Positions 8,071 through 16,222 of a stretch of DNA of 64,000 nucleotides are shown here, in pieces. The notes beneath the pieces were generated by a model. That model saw nothing but the letters and a program-made list of their open reading frames with translations. It was not told the DNA's origin and did no database searches. The stretch covers positions 1-64,000 of the forward strand of contig JAITTX010000306.1 of the NCBI GenBank assembly GCA_031286755.1, written 5' to 3'. Each line of letters begins with the position of its first letter. Position 1 is the first letter of the stretch. Made by a program: the position numbers and the translations under genes. The DNA comes from Paraburkholderia sp. GTDB taxonomy: Bacteria; Pseudomonadota; Gammaproteobacteria; Burkholderiales; Burkholderiaceae.

Positions 8071-9291
8071 TCACGCCACCGCCTTCAGGCGCGGCGCGCT
8101 TTCATGCTGCTCGAGATAGTCCATCGCCGCGCCCACACCGCTCGCGCGCAGCGGCACGCCGGCGAGCCGCAGCCCCATCTCGCAGCCGCTCAGCGCCGCC
8201 ATCAGCGCGAGGTCGTTGCAGTCGCCGAGATGGCCGATGCGGAACATGCGCCCCTTCACCTTGCCCAGCCCCGTGCCGAGCGACAGGTCGAAGCGTTCGT
8301 AGATGAGCTTGCGCACCGCGTCGGCGTCCACGCCTTCTGGCATCACCACGCCCGTGAGCACGGGTGAATACACGGCGGGGTCCACGCATTGAATCTCGAG
8401 CCCCCACGCCTGAACCGCCGCGCGGCACGCGGCCGCCAGCCGCCGGTGGCGCGCGAACACATTGTCGAGCCCCTCGCCCAGGATCATGTCGAGCGCTTCG
8501 GAAAGGCCATACAGCAGATTCGTATTGGGCGTATAGGGCCAGTAGCCCTGCTGGTTCATCTCCACGATCTCGGCCCAGTTCCAGAACGCGCGCGGCAGCT
8601 TCGCGTGGCGGCTCGCCGCCAGCGCCTTCTGCGAGACCGCATTGAAGCTGATGCCGGGCGGCAGCATCAAGCCTTTCTGCGAGCCCGAAACCGTCACGTC
8701 CACGCCCCATTCGTCGTGGCGGTAGTCGGTGCATGCGAGGCCCGAGATGGTGTCGACCATGAAGAGCGCCGGATGCCCCGCCGCGTCGATGGCGCGGCGC
8801 ACCGCGGCAACGTCCGAGGTTACGCCCGTGGAGGTTTCGTTGTGCACGACACAAACGGCCTTGATCGCGTGGCCCGTGTCCGCGCGCAAACGCGCCTCGA
8901 TCAGATCCGCCTGCACGCCGCGCCGCCACCCCTCCACGCCGGGCAAGCCGAGAAATTCGGGCTTCAGGCCCAGGTTCTCCGCCATCTTTTTCCACAGCGT
9001 CGCGAAGTGGCCGGTCTCGTACATCAGCACCGCGTCGCCGGGAGAGAGCGTATTGGTGAGCGCCGCCTCCCACGCGCCAGTGCCCGAAGCGGGATAGATC
9101 ACCACGGGCTGCGCGGTCTTGAAGATCTTCTTGATGCCGTCGAGCACCGCCAGCCCCAGCGCGCCGAACTCGGGCCCGCGATGGTCGATGGTCGGGTAGC
9201 TCATCGCGCGCAGGATCCGGTCGGGCACGGGGCTCGGGCCCGGAATCTGCAGAAAGTGGCGGCCGGCGGGATGGAAGTCGAGTTTCAGCAT
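8071..9291 (-). CDS. class V aminotransferase, serine-glyoxylate / alanine-glyoxylate type
   Basis: A 406-aa PLP enzyme of fold type I. The opening GRHFLQIPGPSPVPDRI followed by YPTIDHRGPEF is typical of serine-glyoxylate aminotransferases. The PLP lysine lies in VSGSQKGLMLPPG (about residue 196), preceded by the DTISG aspartate. Expected reaction: glyoxylate plus L-serine (or alanine) to glycine and hydroxypyruvate (or pyruvate). The ATG at 9289-9291 was chosen because the family N-terminus begins there; upstream in-frame codons overlap the palindromic operator region. It is the first gene of the leftward cluster, divergent from a GntR regulator. A link to glyoxylate or 2-oxoacid metabolism with the downstream hydroxyacid dehydrogenase is likely, but the specific substrate is unproven. 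Confidence 0.88.
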   Translation of the reverse strand: MLKLDFHPAGRHFLQIPGPSPVPDRILRAMSYPTIDHRGPEFGALGLAVLDGIKKIFKTAQPVVIYPASGTGAWEAALTNTLSPGDAVLMYETGHFATLWKKMAENLGLKPEFLGLPGVEGWRRGVQADLIEARLRADTGHAIKAVCVVHNETSTGVTSDVAAVRRAIDAAGHPALFMVDTISGLACTDYRHDEWGVDVTVSGSQKGLMLPPGISFNAVSQKALAASRHAKLPRAFWNWAEIVEMNQQGYWPYTPNTNLLYGLSEALDMILGEGLDNVFARHRRLAAACRAAVQAWGLEIQCVDPAVYSPVLTGVVMPEGVDADAVRKLIYERFDLSLGTGLGKVKGRMFRIGHLGDCNDLALMAALSGCEMGLRLAGVPLRASGVGAAMDYLEQHESAPRLKAVA

Positions 9292-9351
9292 GAAGAGATT
9301 CCACTGTCGAGGAAGGCCGGACACACCTCCGGTAACACTTCCGACCAAGGT

Positions 9352-9375
9352 AAAATGGCATTTTGCATGCAAAAT
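9352..9375. promoter_or_regulatory. GntR/FCD operator candidate between divergent genes
   Basis: ATTTTGCATGCAAAAT (9360-9375) is a perfect 16-bp palindrome, overlapped by a second inverted pair AAAATGGCATTTT (9352-9364). The half-site GCAAAAT recurs at 9514-9520, directly over the start codon of the GntR gene. The location between divergent genes and the palindrome fit a dimeric FCD-domain GntR repressor controlling both the cluster and itself. Confidence 0.6.
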
Positions 9376-9511
9376 ACTCTAGTCCACTCTCGCTCAGATG
9401 CAAGCCGAAATGGGCCCACAGATGCCCAGGGGAAACCCGGCAGTGCGCTGCAGCGGAGCACGGGCGGCAGCCAGGCTAGAATGGGGGCAAGTTGGATATT
9501 CGAGGCGCCGT

Positions 9512-10255
9512 ATGCAAAATGCAGACATTCCGGACGCGCAACTGGCGGCCGCACACCCTGACACGCTGGAGTTCGCGCTGCCGAAACTCGCGCGCCAGCG
9601 CCTGCACGACACGGTGGTCGATCACCTGCGCGAATTCATCGTCGAGGGGCAGCTCGCGCCCGGCGCGAAACTCAACGAACGCAAGCTGTGCGAAGTGCTG
9701 GGCATCTCGCGCACGCCGCTGCGCGAAGCCCTCAAAGTGCTCGCGGCCGAAGGGCTCATCGAGATCTCGCCGAACCGCGGCGCAACGGTTGCGCAACTGA
9801 GCGAAGCCGAGATACGCGACATGTTCGAGCTCATGAGCGGGCTCGAAGCGTTCGCGGGCGAACTCGCGTGCGAGCGCATCAGCGAAACAGAGCTCGCGCA
9901 AATCAAGGCGCTGCACGCCGCCATGCTGTTGTGCCGCGCGCAGAACGACCTGTCCGGCTATTACGCGCGCAATCATTCGATTCACGACCTCATCAACATA
10001 GCGGCGCGCAACGCGGCGCTGCGCCAGACTTACGTGACGCTGAACCGGCGCCTGCAGGCGCTGCGCTTTCGCTCCAACTTCCAGACCAGCAAGTGGGACA
10101 GCGCGATACGCGACCACGAAGGCATGATCGCCGCGCTCGAAGCGCGCAATGGGCCCGCGCTCGCGAAGATCCTGCGCGGCCACCTGCTCGCCAAGCGCGA
10201 CGCCGTGCTGGCCGAGCGCACGCTCAGCGTCGCGGGCATGAGCCAGGAAAAATAG
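9512..10255 (+). CDS. GntR family regulator, FCD (FadR-like) subfamily
   Basis: A 247-aa transcriptional regulator. The N-terminal winged helix-turn-helix (about residues 20-85) shows LREFIVEGQLAPGAKLNE, then GISRTPLREALKVL and the wing SPNRGATV. The C-terminal all-helical FCD ligand domain (about 95-225) carries metal/ligand residues in RNHSIHDLI and IRDHEGMIAAL. The start at 9512 gives the normal length; an earlier ATG at 9398 would add residues unlike the family. It is divergent from the aminotransferase-led cluster and most likely represses it until an organic acid ligand binds. A GCAAAAT half-operator overlaps its start codon, suggesting autoregulation. Confidence 0.92.
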   Translation: MQNADIPDAQLAAAHPDTLEFALPKLARQRLHDTVVDHLREFIVEGQLAPGAKLNERKLCEVLGISRTPLREALKVLAAEGLIEISPNRGATVAQLSEAEIRDMFELMSGLEAFAGELACERISETELAQIKALHAAMLLCRAQNDLSGYYARNHSIHDLINIAARNAALRQTYVTLNRRLQALRFRSNFQTSKWDSAIRDHEGMIAALEARNGPALAKILRGHLLAKRDAVLAERTLSVAGMSQEK

Positions 10256-10974
10256 CGCAGATGCGCGTGTGACGGAGCGGCAGCGCCCATCGGCTCACGC
10301 GTGCATCAATCGCGCCATTCACTGTGGTATCGGCCGCAGTATCAACATTGATCAGCAATGAAGGGTTGGATGCAGTCGGGAAATGATACCTGCGATATTT
10401 AATTCGTTATCCCTATCATTTACCCAATATGACACATTTAGGCACATTTACAATGCACTTTCGCAGGGACGCAAATCATATCGATCGATCCCCAAGGTAG
10501 ACGTGCCTGGTCGATTGCCCTATACTCGTCTTCCTGACACAAAAAGCATGATTTTTTGCGTAACGTAATGCAACTGCGGCGATGTCACCGCAGCAGCGCA
10601 ACATCAGCAACATAGAACTCGTTGCGCGCGCATCCGTTTCGCCATATCAAGGGGGCCACCGGCCTCAGCGGCCCGGGGCTCTACCCGCCGCATCCATGCC
10701 GTCCTCGCAGGACGGTGCCCTGCCTCAGCGCGCTTGATGTCATTGCGCTGCTGGGCTGAACATGACAATCAGACGAACGCATCGGCGCGTTCATTCGACT
10801 GCCCGCCGCCTCTGTCGTTGCGGCCGGCAAGGACTGTTTCCGTCAGTTCAATCGCGGCCATGCCGGGATTACGAACTTCCATCGCGGCGCCATCTGGCGT
10901 CTTCGCGGCGCACGCGTTGTGCTCGTTCGAGCGCATGCGTGCACGCCGCACCGAGATTGAGGGGGCGTATCTTC
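10256..10974. other. 719-bp intergenic region / long leader before the OpuC-type operon
   Basis: No convincing gene. An A+T-rich stretch lies at about 10380-10560. A sigma70-like pair TAGACG (10498-10503), 17 bp, TATACT (10521-10526) could drive the ABC operon, leaving a leader of roughly 440 nt. The leader holds a hairpin CTGCGG/CCGCAG (10574-10593) and a strong one, CCGTCCT-CGC-AGGACGG (10699-10715). No known riboswitch was recognised. Confidence 0.4.
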
Positions 10975-11691
10975 ATGACTCGACGCACTGTCCAACTGCT
11001 GGGCAGCCTGATAGCCATAGCCGTCATTGCCTGGGCGCTCGCCCGTGGAATCGGCGCAGAGACATTCCGCAGCCATGCGGGCGATCTCGCCTATTACGCG
11101 TACCGGCACATACTGCTGGTCTGCTATTCCATGGCGCTCGCCATTATCGTTGGCGTGCCCGCGGGCGTGATGCTCAGCCGGCCGGGCTTTCAGCGCCAGG
11201 CCGACCGCTTCATGCAGGTGTTCAACATCGGCAATACGATTCCGTCGCTTGCGGTGCTCGCCATCGCGCTCGGCGTTTTCGGCATCGGCGACCTGCCCGC
11301 CATCGTCGCGCTGTTTCTCGCCTCGCTGCTGCCCATCACGCGCAACACCTACGAAGGCGCGAAGAACGTTCCCGCCGCGCTGCGCGAAGCCGCCAAGGGC
11401 ATCGGCATGACCGGCTGGCAGTCGCTCACCCGCGTGGAGCTGCCCCATGCGCTGCCCATCATCGTGGGCGGCGTGCGCACGGCGCTCGCCATCAACGTGG
11501 GCACGGCGCCGCTCGCCTACCTGATTGGCGCCGACAGCCTCGGCTCGCTGATCTTCCCCGGCATCTATCTCAACGACCAGCCCTTGCTGCTGCTGGGCGC
11601 CTCGCTCACCGCGATACTCGCGCTCGTGCTGGACGGCATCGTCGCGGCCGGAAGCCGCCAATGGCAAGTGCGCCGGGGAGGTGCCGCATGA
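10975..11691 (+). CDS. osmoprotectant/quaternary amine ABC transporter, permease (OpuCB/YehW type)
   Basis: A 238-aa inner-membrane permease with six or so hydrophobic segments. It carries the binding-protein-dependent permease EAA loop (ALREAAKGIGMTGWQSLTRV, about residues 137-156), which docks onto the ATPase. The IPSLAVLAIALGVFGIGDLPAI stretch is typical of OpuC/OsmU permeases. The start was taken at the ATG at 10975, where the first membrane helix begins; upstream in-frame sequence is Arg-rich and unlike protein. Its stop overlaps the ATG of the binding protein (ATGA). It forms an importer with the next three genes. Confidence 0.9.
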   Translation: MTRRTVQLLGSLIAIAVIAWALARGIGAETFRSHAGDLAYYAYRHILLVCYSMALAIIVGVPAGVMLSRPGFQRQADRFMQVFNIGNTIPSLAVLAIALGVFGIGDLPAIVALFLASLLPITRNTYEGAKNVPAALREAAKGIGMTGWQSLTRVELPHALPIIVGGVRTALAINVGTAPLAYLIGADSLGSLIFPGIYLNDQPLLLLGASLTAILALVLDGIVAAGSRQWQVRRGGAA

Positions 11692-12623
11692 TCGCTTCTT
11701 TCACCGCTCGATCCACATTCAGTAGTGCGATTCGATCGCTCGCTCGCCTGTGCGCCGTGGGCACGCTATGCGTGGCGGCAAGCTCTTCGGCGTTCGCCGC
11801 CAAACTCGTGCTGGGCGCGAAGAACTTTACCGAGCAATACGTGCTCGCCGAAGTGACGGCGCAGTACCTGCGCTCGCGCGGCTACGAAGTGGAGGTGCGC
11901 TCCGGGCTCGGCAGCACGCTCATGCGCAGCGCGCTGGAGAACGGCCAGTTCGATCTCGTGTGGGACTACACCGGCACGGCGGCGCTCGTCTACGACAAGC
12001 TCACGGAAAAGCTCTCGCCCGAGGCAATGTACCAGCGCGTGAAAGAGCTCGACGCGCCGCGCGGGCTCGTCTGGCTCGACGCCTCCCCGCTCAACGACAC
12101 CTACGCGATCGGGCTGCCCAGCCAGTTCGTGCAGGCCACCGGCATCAAGACCGTTTCGCAGCTCTCCAGCTACCTGAAGACCAATCCCGACGCGAAGCAT
12201 CTCGTGTTCGGCATGGACGCGGAATTCGCGAACCGCCCCGACGGCCTTAAGCCGCTGCTCGAAACCTACGACATGCATTTCAAGCGTTCGCAGATGAAGC
12301 AGATGGACCCGGGCCTCGTCTATACGGCGCTGCACACCAACCAGTTGAAGATCGGCCTCGTCTACACGACCGACGGGCGTGTGAAGGGCTTCGGCGTCGT
12401 GCCGCTCGAAGACGACAAGCACTTCTTCCCGCCGTACAACGCCACGCCCGTGGTGCGCAAGGAAGTGCTGGAGCGCAATCCGAAACTCGCGGAGCAGCTC
12501 AATGCGCTTTCGGCGGCGCTCAACAACGACGTGATGCAGGACATGAACAAGGCGGTGGACCTCGACGGCAAGTCGCCGCACGACGTGGCCGAAGCCTTCC
12601 TGCGCTCGCACAAGCTGCCTTGA
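11688..12623 (+). CDS. glycine betaine/choline-type ABC substrate-binding protein (OpuCC/OsmX)
   Basis: A 311-aa periplasmic receptor. A signal peptide (cleavage near residue 39, SAFA-AKL) is followed by the family opening LVLGAKNFTEQYVLAEVTAQ and FDLVWDYTGTAAL, which in OpuAC/OsmX-type proteins forms the quaternary-ammonium pocket. The mature domain shows the two-lobe type II fold pattern through YNATPVVRKEVL. Ligand is probably glycine betaine, choline or a related compound. The ATG overlaps the upstream stop by 4 bp, and the next gene follows after an AAGGAG ribosome site, so the four genes are one transcript. Confidence 0.92.
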   Translation: MIASFTARSTFSSAIRSLARLCAVGTLCVAASSSAFAAKLVLGAKNFTEQYVLAEVTAQYLRSRGYEVEVRSGLGSTLMRSALENGQFDLVWDYTGTAALVYDKLTEKLSPEAMYQRVKELDAPRGLVWLDASPLNDTYAIGLPSQFVQATGIKTVSQLSSYLKTNPDAKHLVFGMDAEFANRPDGLKPLLETYDMHFKRSQMKQMDPGLVYTALHTNQLKIGLVYTTDGRVKGFGVVPLEDDKHFFPPYNATPVVRKEVLERNPKLAEQLNALSAALNNDVMQDMNKAVDLDGKSPHDVAEAFLRSHKLP

Positions 12624-12633
12624 AGGAGATCTC

Positions 12634-13287
12634 ATGAGCGTATTCGACTATCTCGCTTCGAGCTGGCCCGAACTGCTGCAACTCACCTTGCAGCACATCT
12701 GGCTGGTGGGCATTGCCGTGGGCTGCGCCATCATCGTGGGCGTGCCTCTCGGCATCTTCATCAACCGGCATCAATGGCTCGCGGGGCCGCTGCTCGGGCT
12801 CGCCACCATCGTGCTCACGCTGCCGTCCATCGCCCTGTTCGGCCTGATGATCCCGTTCTTTTCCCGTTTCGGCCAGGGCATTGGCGCCGTGCCCGCGATC
12901 ACGGCAGTGTTTCTCTATTCGCTGCTGCAGATCATGCGCAATACCTACCTCGCACTGAGCAACGTGGACCCCGGCATCAAGGAAGCCGGCACCGGCATTG
13001 GCATGACCTCGTGGCAGCGCCTGCGCCTCGTGGACTTGCCCCTCGCCGTGCCCGTGATTCTCGCGGGCGTGCGCACCGCGGTTGTGATGAACATCGGCGT
13101 GATGACGATTGCCGCCGTGATTGGCGCGGGCGGCCTCGGCTCGCTGATCCTGCGCGCCATCGGCCAGAGCAGCATGATGAAGCTGCTGGTGGGCGCGGTG
13201 CTCGTGAGCGTGCTCGCGATCGTCGCGGACCTGTTCCTGCAGATGCTGCAGCGCGCGTTGACACCGAAAGGAGTACAGAAGACATGA
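12634..13287 (+). CDS. osmoprotectant ABC transporter, second permease
   Basis: A 217-aa inner-membrane permease, paralogous to the product of 10975-11691. It has the EAA loop IKEAGTGIGMTSWQRLRLVD and the helix LPSIALFGLMIPFFSRFGQG. Two different permease subunits around one receptor gene match the OpuC/OsmU organisation (permease, receptor, permease, ATPase). A clear AAGGAG ribosome site lies 6 bp before the ATG. The stop overlaps the ATPase ATG by 4 bp. Confidence 0.9.
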   Translation: MSVFDYLASSWPELLQLTLQHIWLVGIAVGCAIIVGVPLGIFINRHQWLAGPLLGLATIVLTLPSIALFGLMIPFFSRFGQGIGAVPAITAVFLYSLLQIMRNTYLALSNVDPGIKEAGTGIGMTSWQRLRLVDLPLAVPVILAGVRTAVVMNIGVMTIAAVIGAGGLGSLILRAIGQSSMMKLLVGAVLVSVLAIVADLFLQMLQRALTPKGVQKT

Positions 13288-14459
13288 TCGAACTCGACAA
13301 ACTGACCAAGACCTTCACCCAGAAGGACGGCCAGCCCGTGCGCGCCGTCGACTCGGTGAGCCTTTCGGTGGCCGAAGGTGAAATCTGCGTGTTCCTCGGC
13401 CCCTCGGGCTGTGGCAAGACCACCACGCTCAAGATGATCAACCGGCTCATCGCGCCCACCTCGGGCCGCGTGCTCATCAACGGCGAGGACACCTCCGGGC
13501 TCAACGAAGTCGATCTGCGCCGTCACATCGGCTATGTGATCCAGCAGATCGGCCTGTTCCCGAACATGACCATCGAAGAGAACATCACGGTGGTGCCGCG
13601 CCTGCTCGGCTGGGACAAGAAGCGCTGCGCCGAGCGCGCGAAAGAACTCATGTCGATGGTCGCGCTCGATCCGAAGCTGTATCTGAAGCGCTATCCGCGC
13701 GAGCTTTCGGGCGGCCAGCAACAGCGCATCGGCGTGATTCGTGCGCTTGCCGCCGACCCTCCCGTGCTGCTGATGGACGAGCCGTTCGGCGCCGTCGACC
13801 CGATCAATCGCGAAACCATCCAGAACGAGTTCTTCCAGATGCAGCGGCAACTGAAGAAGACCGTGATCATGGTGAGCCACGATATCGACGAAGCCATTAA
13901 GCTCGGCGACCGCATCGCTGTGTTCCGGCGCGGCCAACTCGTGCAATACGATCATCCCGACACGCTGCTCGCGCGCCCGCGCGATGAATTCGTGGCCCAG
14001 TTCGTGGGCCAGGACAGCACGCTCAAGCGCCTGCTGCTCGTGAAGGCCGGCGACGCCGCCACGCAGCCCGAAACGGCGCGCGTGGACACGCCGCTCGCGC
14101 ACGCTTTCTCGGTCATGGACGAAGCGGACACCCGCTATCTGACCGTGCTCGACGAGGCAAACCATGCGCTCGGCTATGTGACGCGCCGTGCGGCTCGCGC
14201 TGGCGACGGCGTGTGCGGCGACCGCGCGACGCCGTTCGCCGCCAGCGTCTCGGTGGACGACAACCTGCGCATCGTGCTCTCGAAGATGTACCAGTTCAGC
14301 GCTTCGTGGATGCCGGTGCTCGATGCCGAGGGCGCCTGGATTGGCGAAATCACGCAGGACTCGATTGCCGCCTACCTGAGCTCCGGCCGTTCACGCCAGC
14401 AAACGGGCCAGCCGCCCGGTGGCCCGATCACCATCAGCGCGGCGAGCTCTGCCGCCTGA
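13284..14459 (+). CDS. osmoprotectant ABC transporter ATP-binding protein with CBS domains
   Basis: A 391-aa ATPase of the ProV/OpuCA family. Walker A GPSGCGKTT (about residues 37-45), Q-loop YVIQQIGLF, ABC signature LSGGQQQR, Walker B VLLMDEPFGAVD and the switch His in MVSHDIDEA are all present. The last 130 residues form a CBS-domain pair (for example LRIVLSKMYQFSASWMPVLD), which in OpuA-type systems senses ionic strength or nucleotides. It energises import of quaternary ammonium compounds. It is the last gene of the operon; a hairpin follows 26 bp after the stop. Confidence 0.93.
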   Translation: MIELDKLTKTFTQKDGQPVRAVDSVSLSVAEGEICVFLGPSGCGKTTTLKMINRLIAPTSGRVLINGEDTSGLNEVDLRRHIGYVIQQIGLFPNMTIEENITVVPRLLGWDKKRCAERAKELMSMVALDPKLYLKRYPRELSGGQQQRIGVIRALAADPPVLLMDEPFGAVDPINRETIQNEFFQMQRQLKKTVIMVSHDIDEAIKLGDRIAVFRRGQLVQYDHPDTLLARPRDEFVAQFVGQDSTLKRLLLVKAGDAATQPETARVDTPLAHAFSVMDEADTRYLTVLDEANHALGYVTRRAARAGDGVCGDRATPFAASVSVDDNLRIVLSKMYQFSASWMPVLDAEGAWIGEITQDSIAAYLSSGRSRQQTGQPPGGPITISAASSAA

Positions 14460-14485
14460 TCACGGCTGCTTCACCACGGCAACGT

Positions 14486-14514
14486 GCGCCCGCCTCGTGC
14501 GGGCGCGCGCTTTT
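14486..14514 (+). terminator. terminator of the osmoprotectant ABC operon
   Basis: An 8-bp perfect stem GCGCCCGC/GCGGGCGC (14486-14493 with 14499-14506), then GCGC and four T residues. It also closes off the leftward small gene that ends at 14538. Confidence 0.65.
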
Positions 14515-14537
14515 CGGATACCCGATCAATCGGCGAT

Positions 14538-14777
14538 TCACCACGGCGAATGCGTTTCGATGGCGTCGAGCGCCGCGCGCCGTTCGATCCAGCGCACCGC
14601 GAGCACCGTTGCCGCGACGATCCCGATCACGCCCAGCCGGAAGCCCTGCGTCTCAAACGAGATCTCCGGCACGCGCAACACCACGATCGCAACGAAAACG
14701 ACAGCTTGAATAAACATCGCCGCAAGGGCGATGACGAGGAGATCTGCACGCAACCGTGCAAGAGGCGGCGGCTTCAT
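14538..14777 (-). CDS. small two-helix membrane protein, function unknown
   Basis: A 79-aa hypothetical protein. Two hydrophobic segments are visible: LLVIALAAMFIQAVVFVAIVV near the N-terminus (about residues 12-33) and FRLGVIGIVAATVLAVRWI in the second half (about 45-65), with basic flanks (IERRA). No family was recognised. The ATG at 14777 was preferred over an in-frame GTG 12 bp upstream because GGAG lies at the right distance. It is convergent with the ABC operon and isolated from the M20 gene. Confidence 0.55.
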   Translation of the reverse strand: MKPPPLARLRADLLVIALAAMFIQAVVFVAIVVLRVPEISFETQGFRLGVIGIVAATVLAVRWIERRAALDAIETHSPW

Positions 14778-14958
14778 GGCGGGACTCACTCCAGAGCGCA
14801 GAGCCAGTGCGGAGAATGATCCGGGGCGGGCGTGGCCCGCCGCCGGGGCACCACCATGCTAGCGAAGCCTGGCTGAAGAGAAGCTTAAGCGCCGTGCCGG
14901 CAATGGCACGCGAGCGGCTGTCATGCCGCCATGAAAGCCGCTTGTCAGCGCAACGTTT

Positions 14959-16170
14959 TCATCCCGCAAGAAAACGCTGCACGAGCCGCACCCACGCCGC
15001 CGCGCCGAGCGGCAGCACCTGGTCGTTGAAGTCGTAGCCGGGGTTGTGAACCATGCAGCCGCCGAATTCACCTTCGCCGTTGCCGAGCAGCAGATAGCAG
15101 CCCGGCACCGCCTTGAGCATCCACGCAAAGTCCTCGCTGCCGTTCAAGCCCTTCGGCGCCTGCACGGCCACCTTCTCCGCGCCCACCAGCTCCGTGCAAA
15201 CCTGTTGCGCGAGCAACGTTTCAGCGGGCGTATTGACCATGGGCGGCGTGAGCTGCCGGTAATCGATATGCGCCTGAACCCCGTGCGCCTGCGCCGTGGC
15301 GGCCACGATCTCGCGCACGCGCTGCTCCACCAGTTCGCGCGTCTCGGGCCGCGCCGCGCGCACGTTGATGCCCAGCGTCACCGTCTCCGGTATCACGTTG
15401 TGCGTGGCGCCGCCCTTGATGAAGCCTACCGAGACCACGGCGGTATCGTCGGGCGCGACATTGCGCGCGACAACTGTCTGCAACGCCGTGACGAGCGCGG
15501 CGGCCGCCACCACCGGATCCTTCACGCGGTGCGGCATGGCTCCGTGGCCGCCCACGCCCTTGAGCGTGACGTCGGCCACGTCGGAAGACAGGCTCACCGG
15601 CCCCGCCAGCACGCGAAACGTGCCGGCCGGCACGCCCGGCATGTTGTGCAGCGCGTAGACGGCATCGCACGGGAAGCGCTCGAACAGCCCGTCGTCGATC
15701 ATCGCCTTCGCGCCGCACAGGTTCTCCTCGTCGGGCTGGAAAATGAGGTTGAGCGTGCCATCGAAATCGCTCCGCTGCGCAAGCGTTTTGGCCGCCGCGA
15801 GCAGGATGGCCGTGTGGCCGTCGTGACCGCACGCGTGCATCTTGCCCGCGTGCTGGCTCGCGTACGGCAGGCCGGTGTTCTCGACGATGGGCAGCGCATC
15901 CATGTCGGCGCGTATGCCGAGGCGCCGCTTGCCGTTGCCCACCTTCAACTGCCCCACCACGCCGCTGCGGCCGATGCCCGTGTGCACCTCGTAGCCCCAC
16001 TGTTCGAGCAGCATGGCTACGAGTTTGGCTGTGGCGCCCACCTCGAAACCCAGTTCGGGCTGCGAATGAATCTGCCGGCGAATGCCGATGAACGTTTCGG
16101 CGTCGATTTCGATCTCGGGCAGCAGAGTGGGCAGCAGTTGAAACGGCGTAAGCGTGGGTTCGCGCTTCAT
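14959..16170 (-). CDS. M20 family metallopeptidase / amidohydrolase (hippurate-hydrolase-like)
   Basis: A 403-aa cytoplasmic metal-dependent amidohydrolase that removes acyl groups from N-acyl amino acids or similar amides. Metal-binding motifs are seen: GIRADMDALP (Asp), MHACGHDGHTA (His), FQPDEENLCGA (Glu), ALHNMPGV (His) and LNGSEDFAW near the C-terminus. The dimerisation domain lies between, around GGHGAMPHRVKDPV. The start at 16170 gives the family length; an upstream extension would run into the MFS gene. It lies 52 bp after the MHS-type carrier gene and is probably co-transcribed, so the carrier likely imports the amide substrate. Confidence 0.9.
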   Translation of the reverse strand: MKREPTLTPFQLLPTLLPEIEIDAETFIGIRRQIHSQPELGFEVGATAKLVAMLLEQWGYEVHTGIGRSGVVGQLKVGNGKRRLGIRADMDALPIVENTGLPYASQHAGKMHACGHDGHTAILLAAAKTLAQRSDFDGTLNLIFQPDEENLCGAKAMIDDGLFERFPCDAVYALHNMPGVPAGTFRVLAGPVSLSSDVADVTLKGVGGHGAMPHRVKDPVVAAAALVTALQTVVARNVAPDDTAVVSVGFIKGGATHNVIPETVTLGINVRAARPETRELVEQRVREIVAATAQAHGVQAHIDYRQLTPPMVNTPAETLLAQQVCTELVGAEKVAVQAPKGLNGSEDFAWMLKAVPGCYLLLGNGEGEFGGCMVHNPGYDFNDQVLPLGAAAWVRLVQRFLAG

Positions 16171-16222
16171 GTCGGTGAGGTCCTTGCAATGTTCGATGGG
16201 TTCGATGATGTCGGCCGCGCGC

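Noticed and set aside
10383..10568. 61-codon ORF in the A+T-rich part of the long intergenic region
   Set aside because: No ribosome site, codon usage unlike the neighbours, no recognisable sequence; it also covers the best promoter-like pair.
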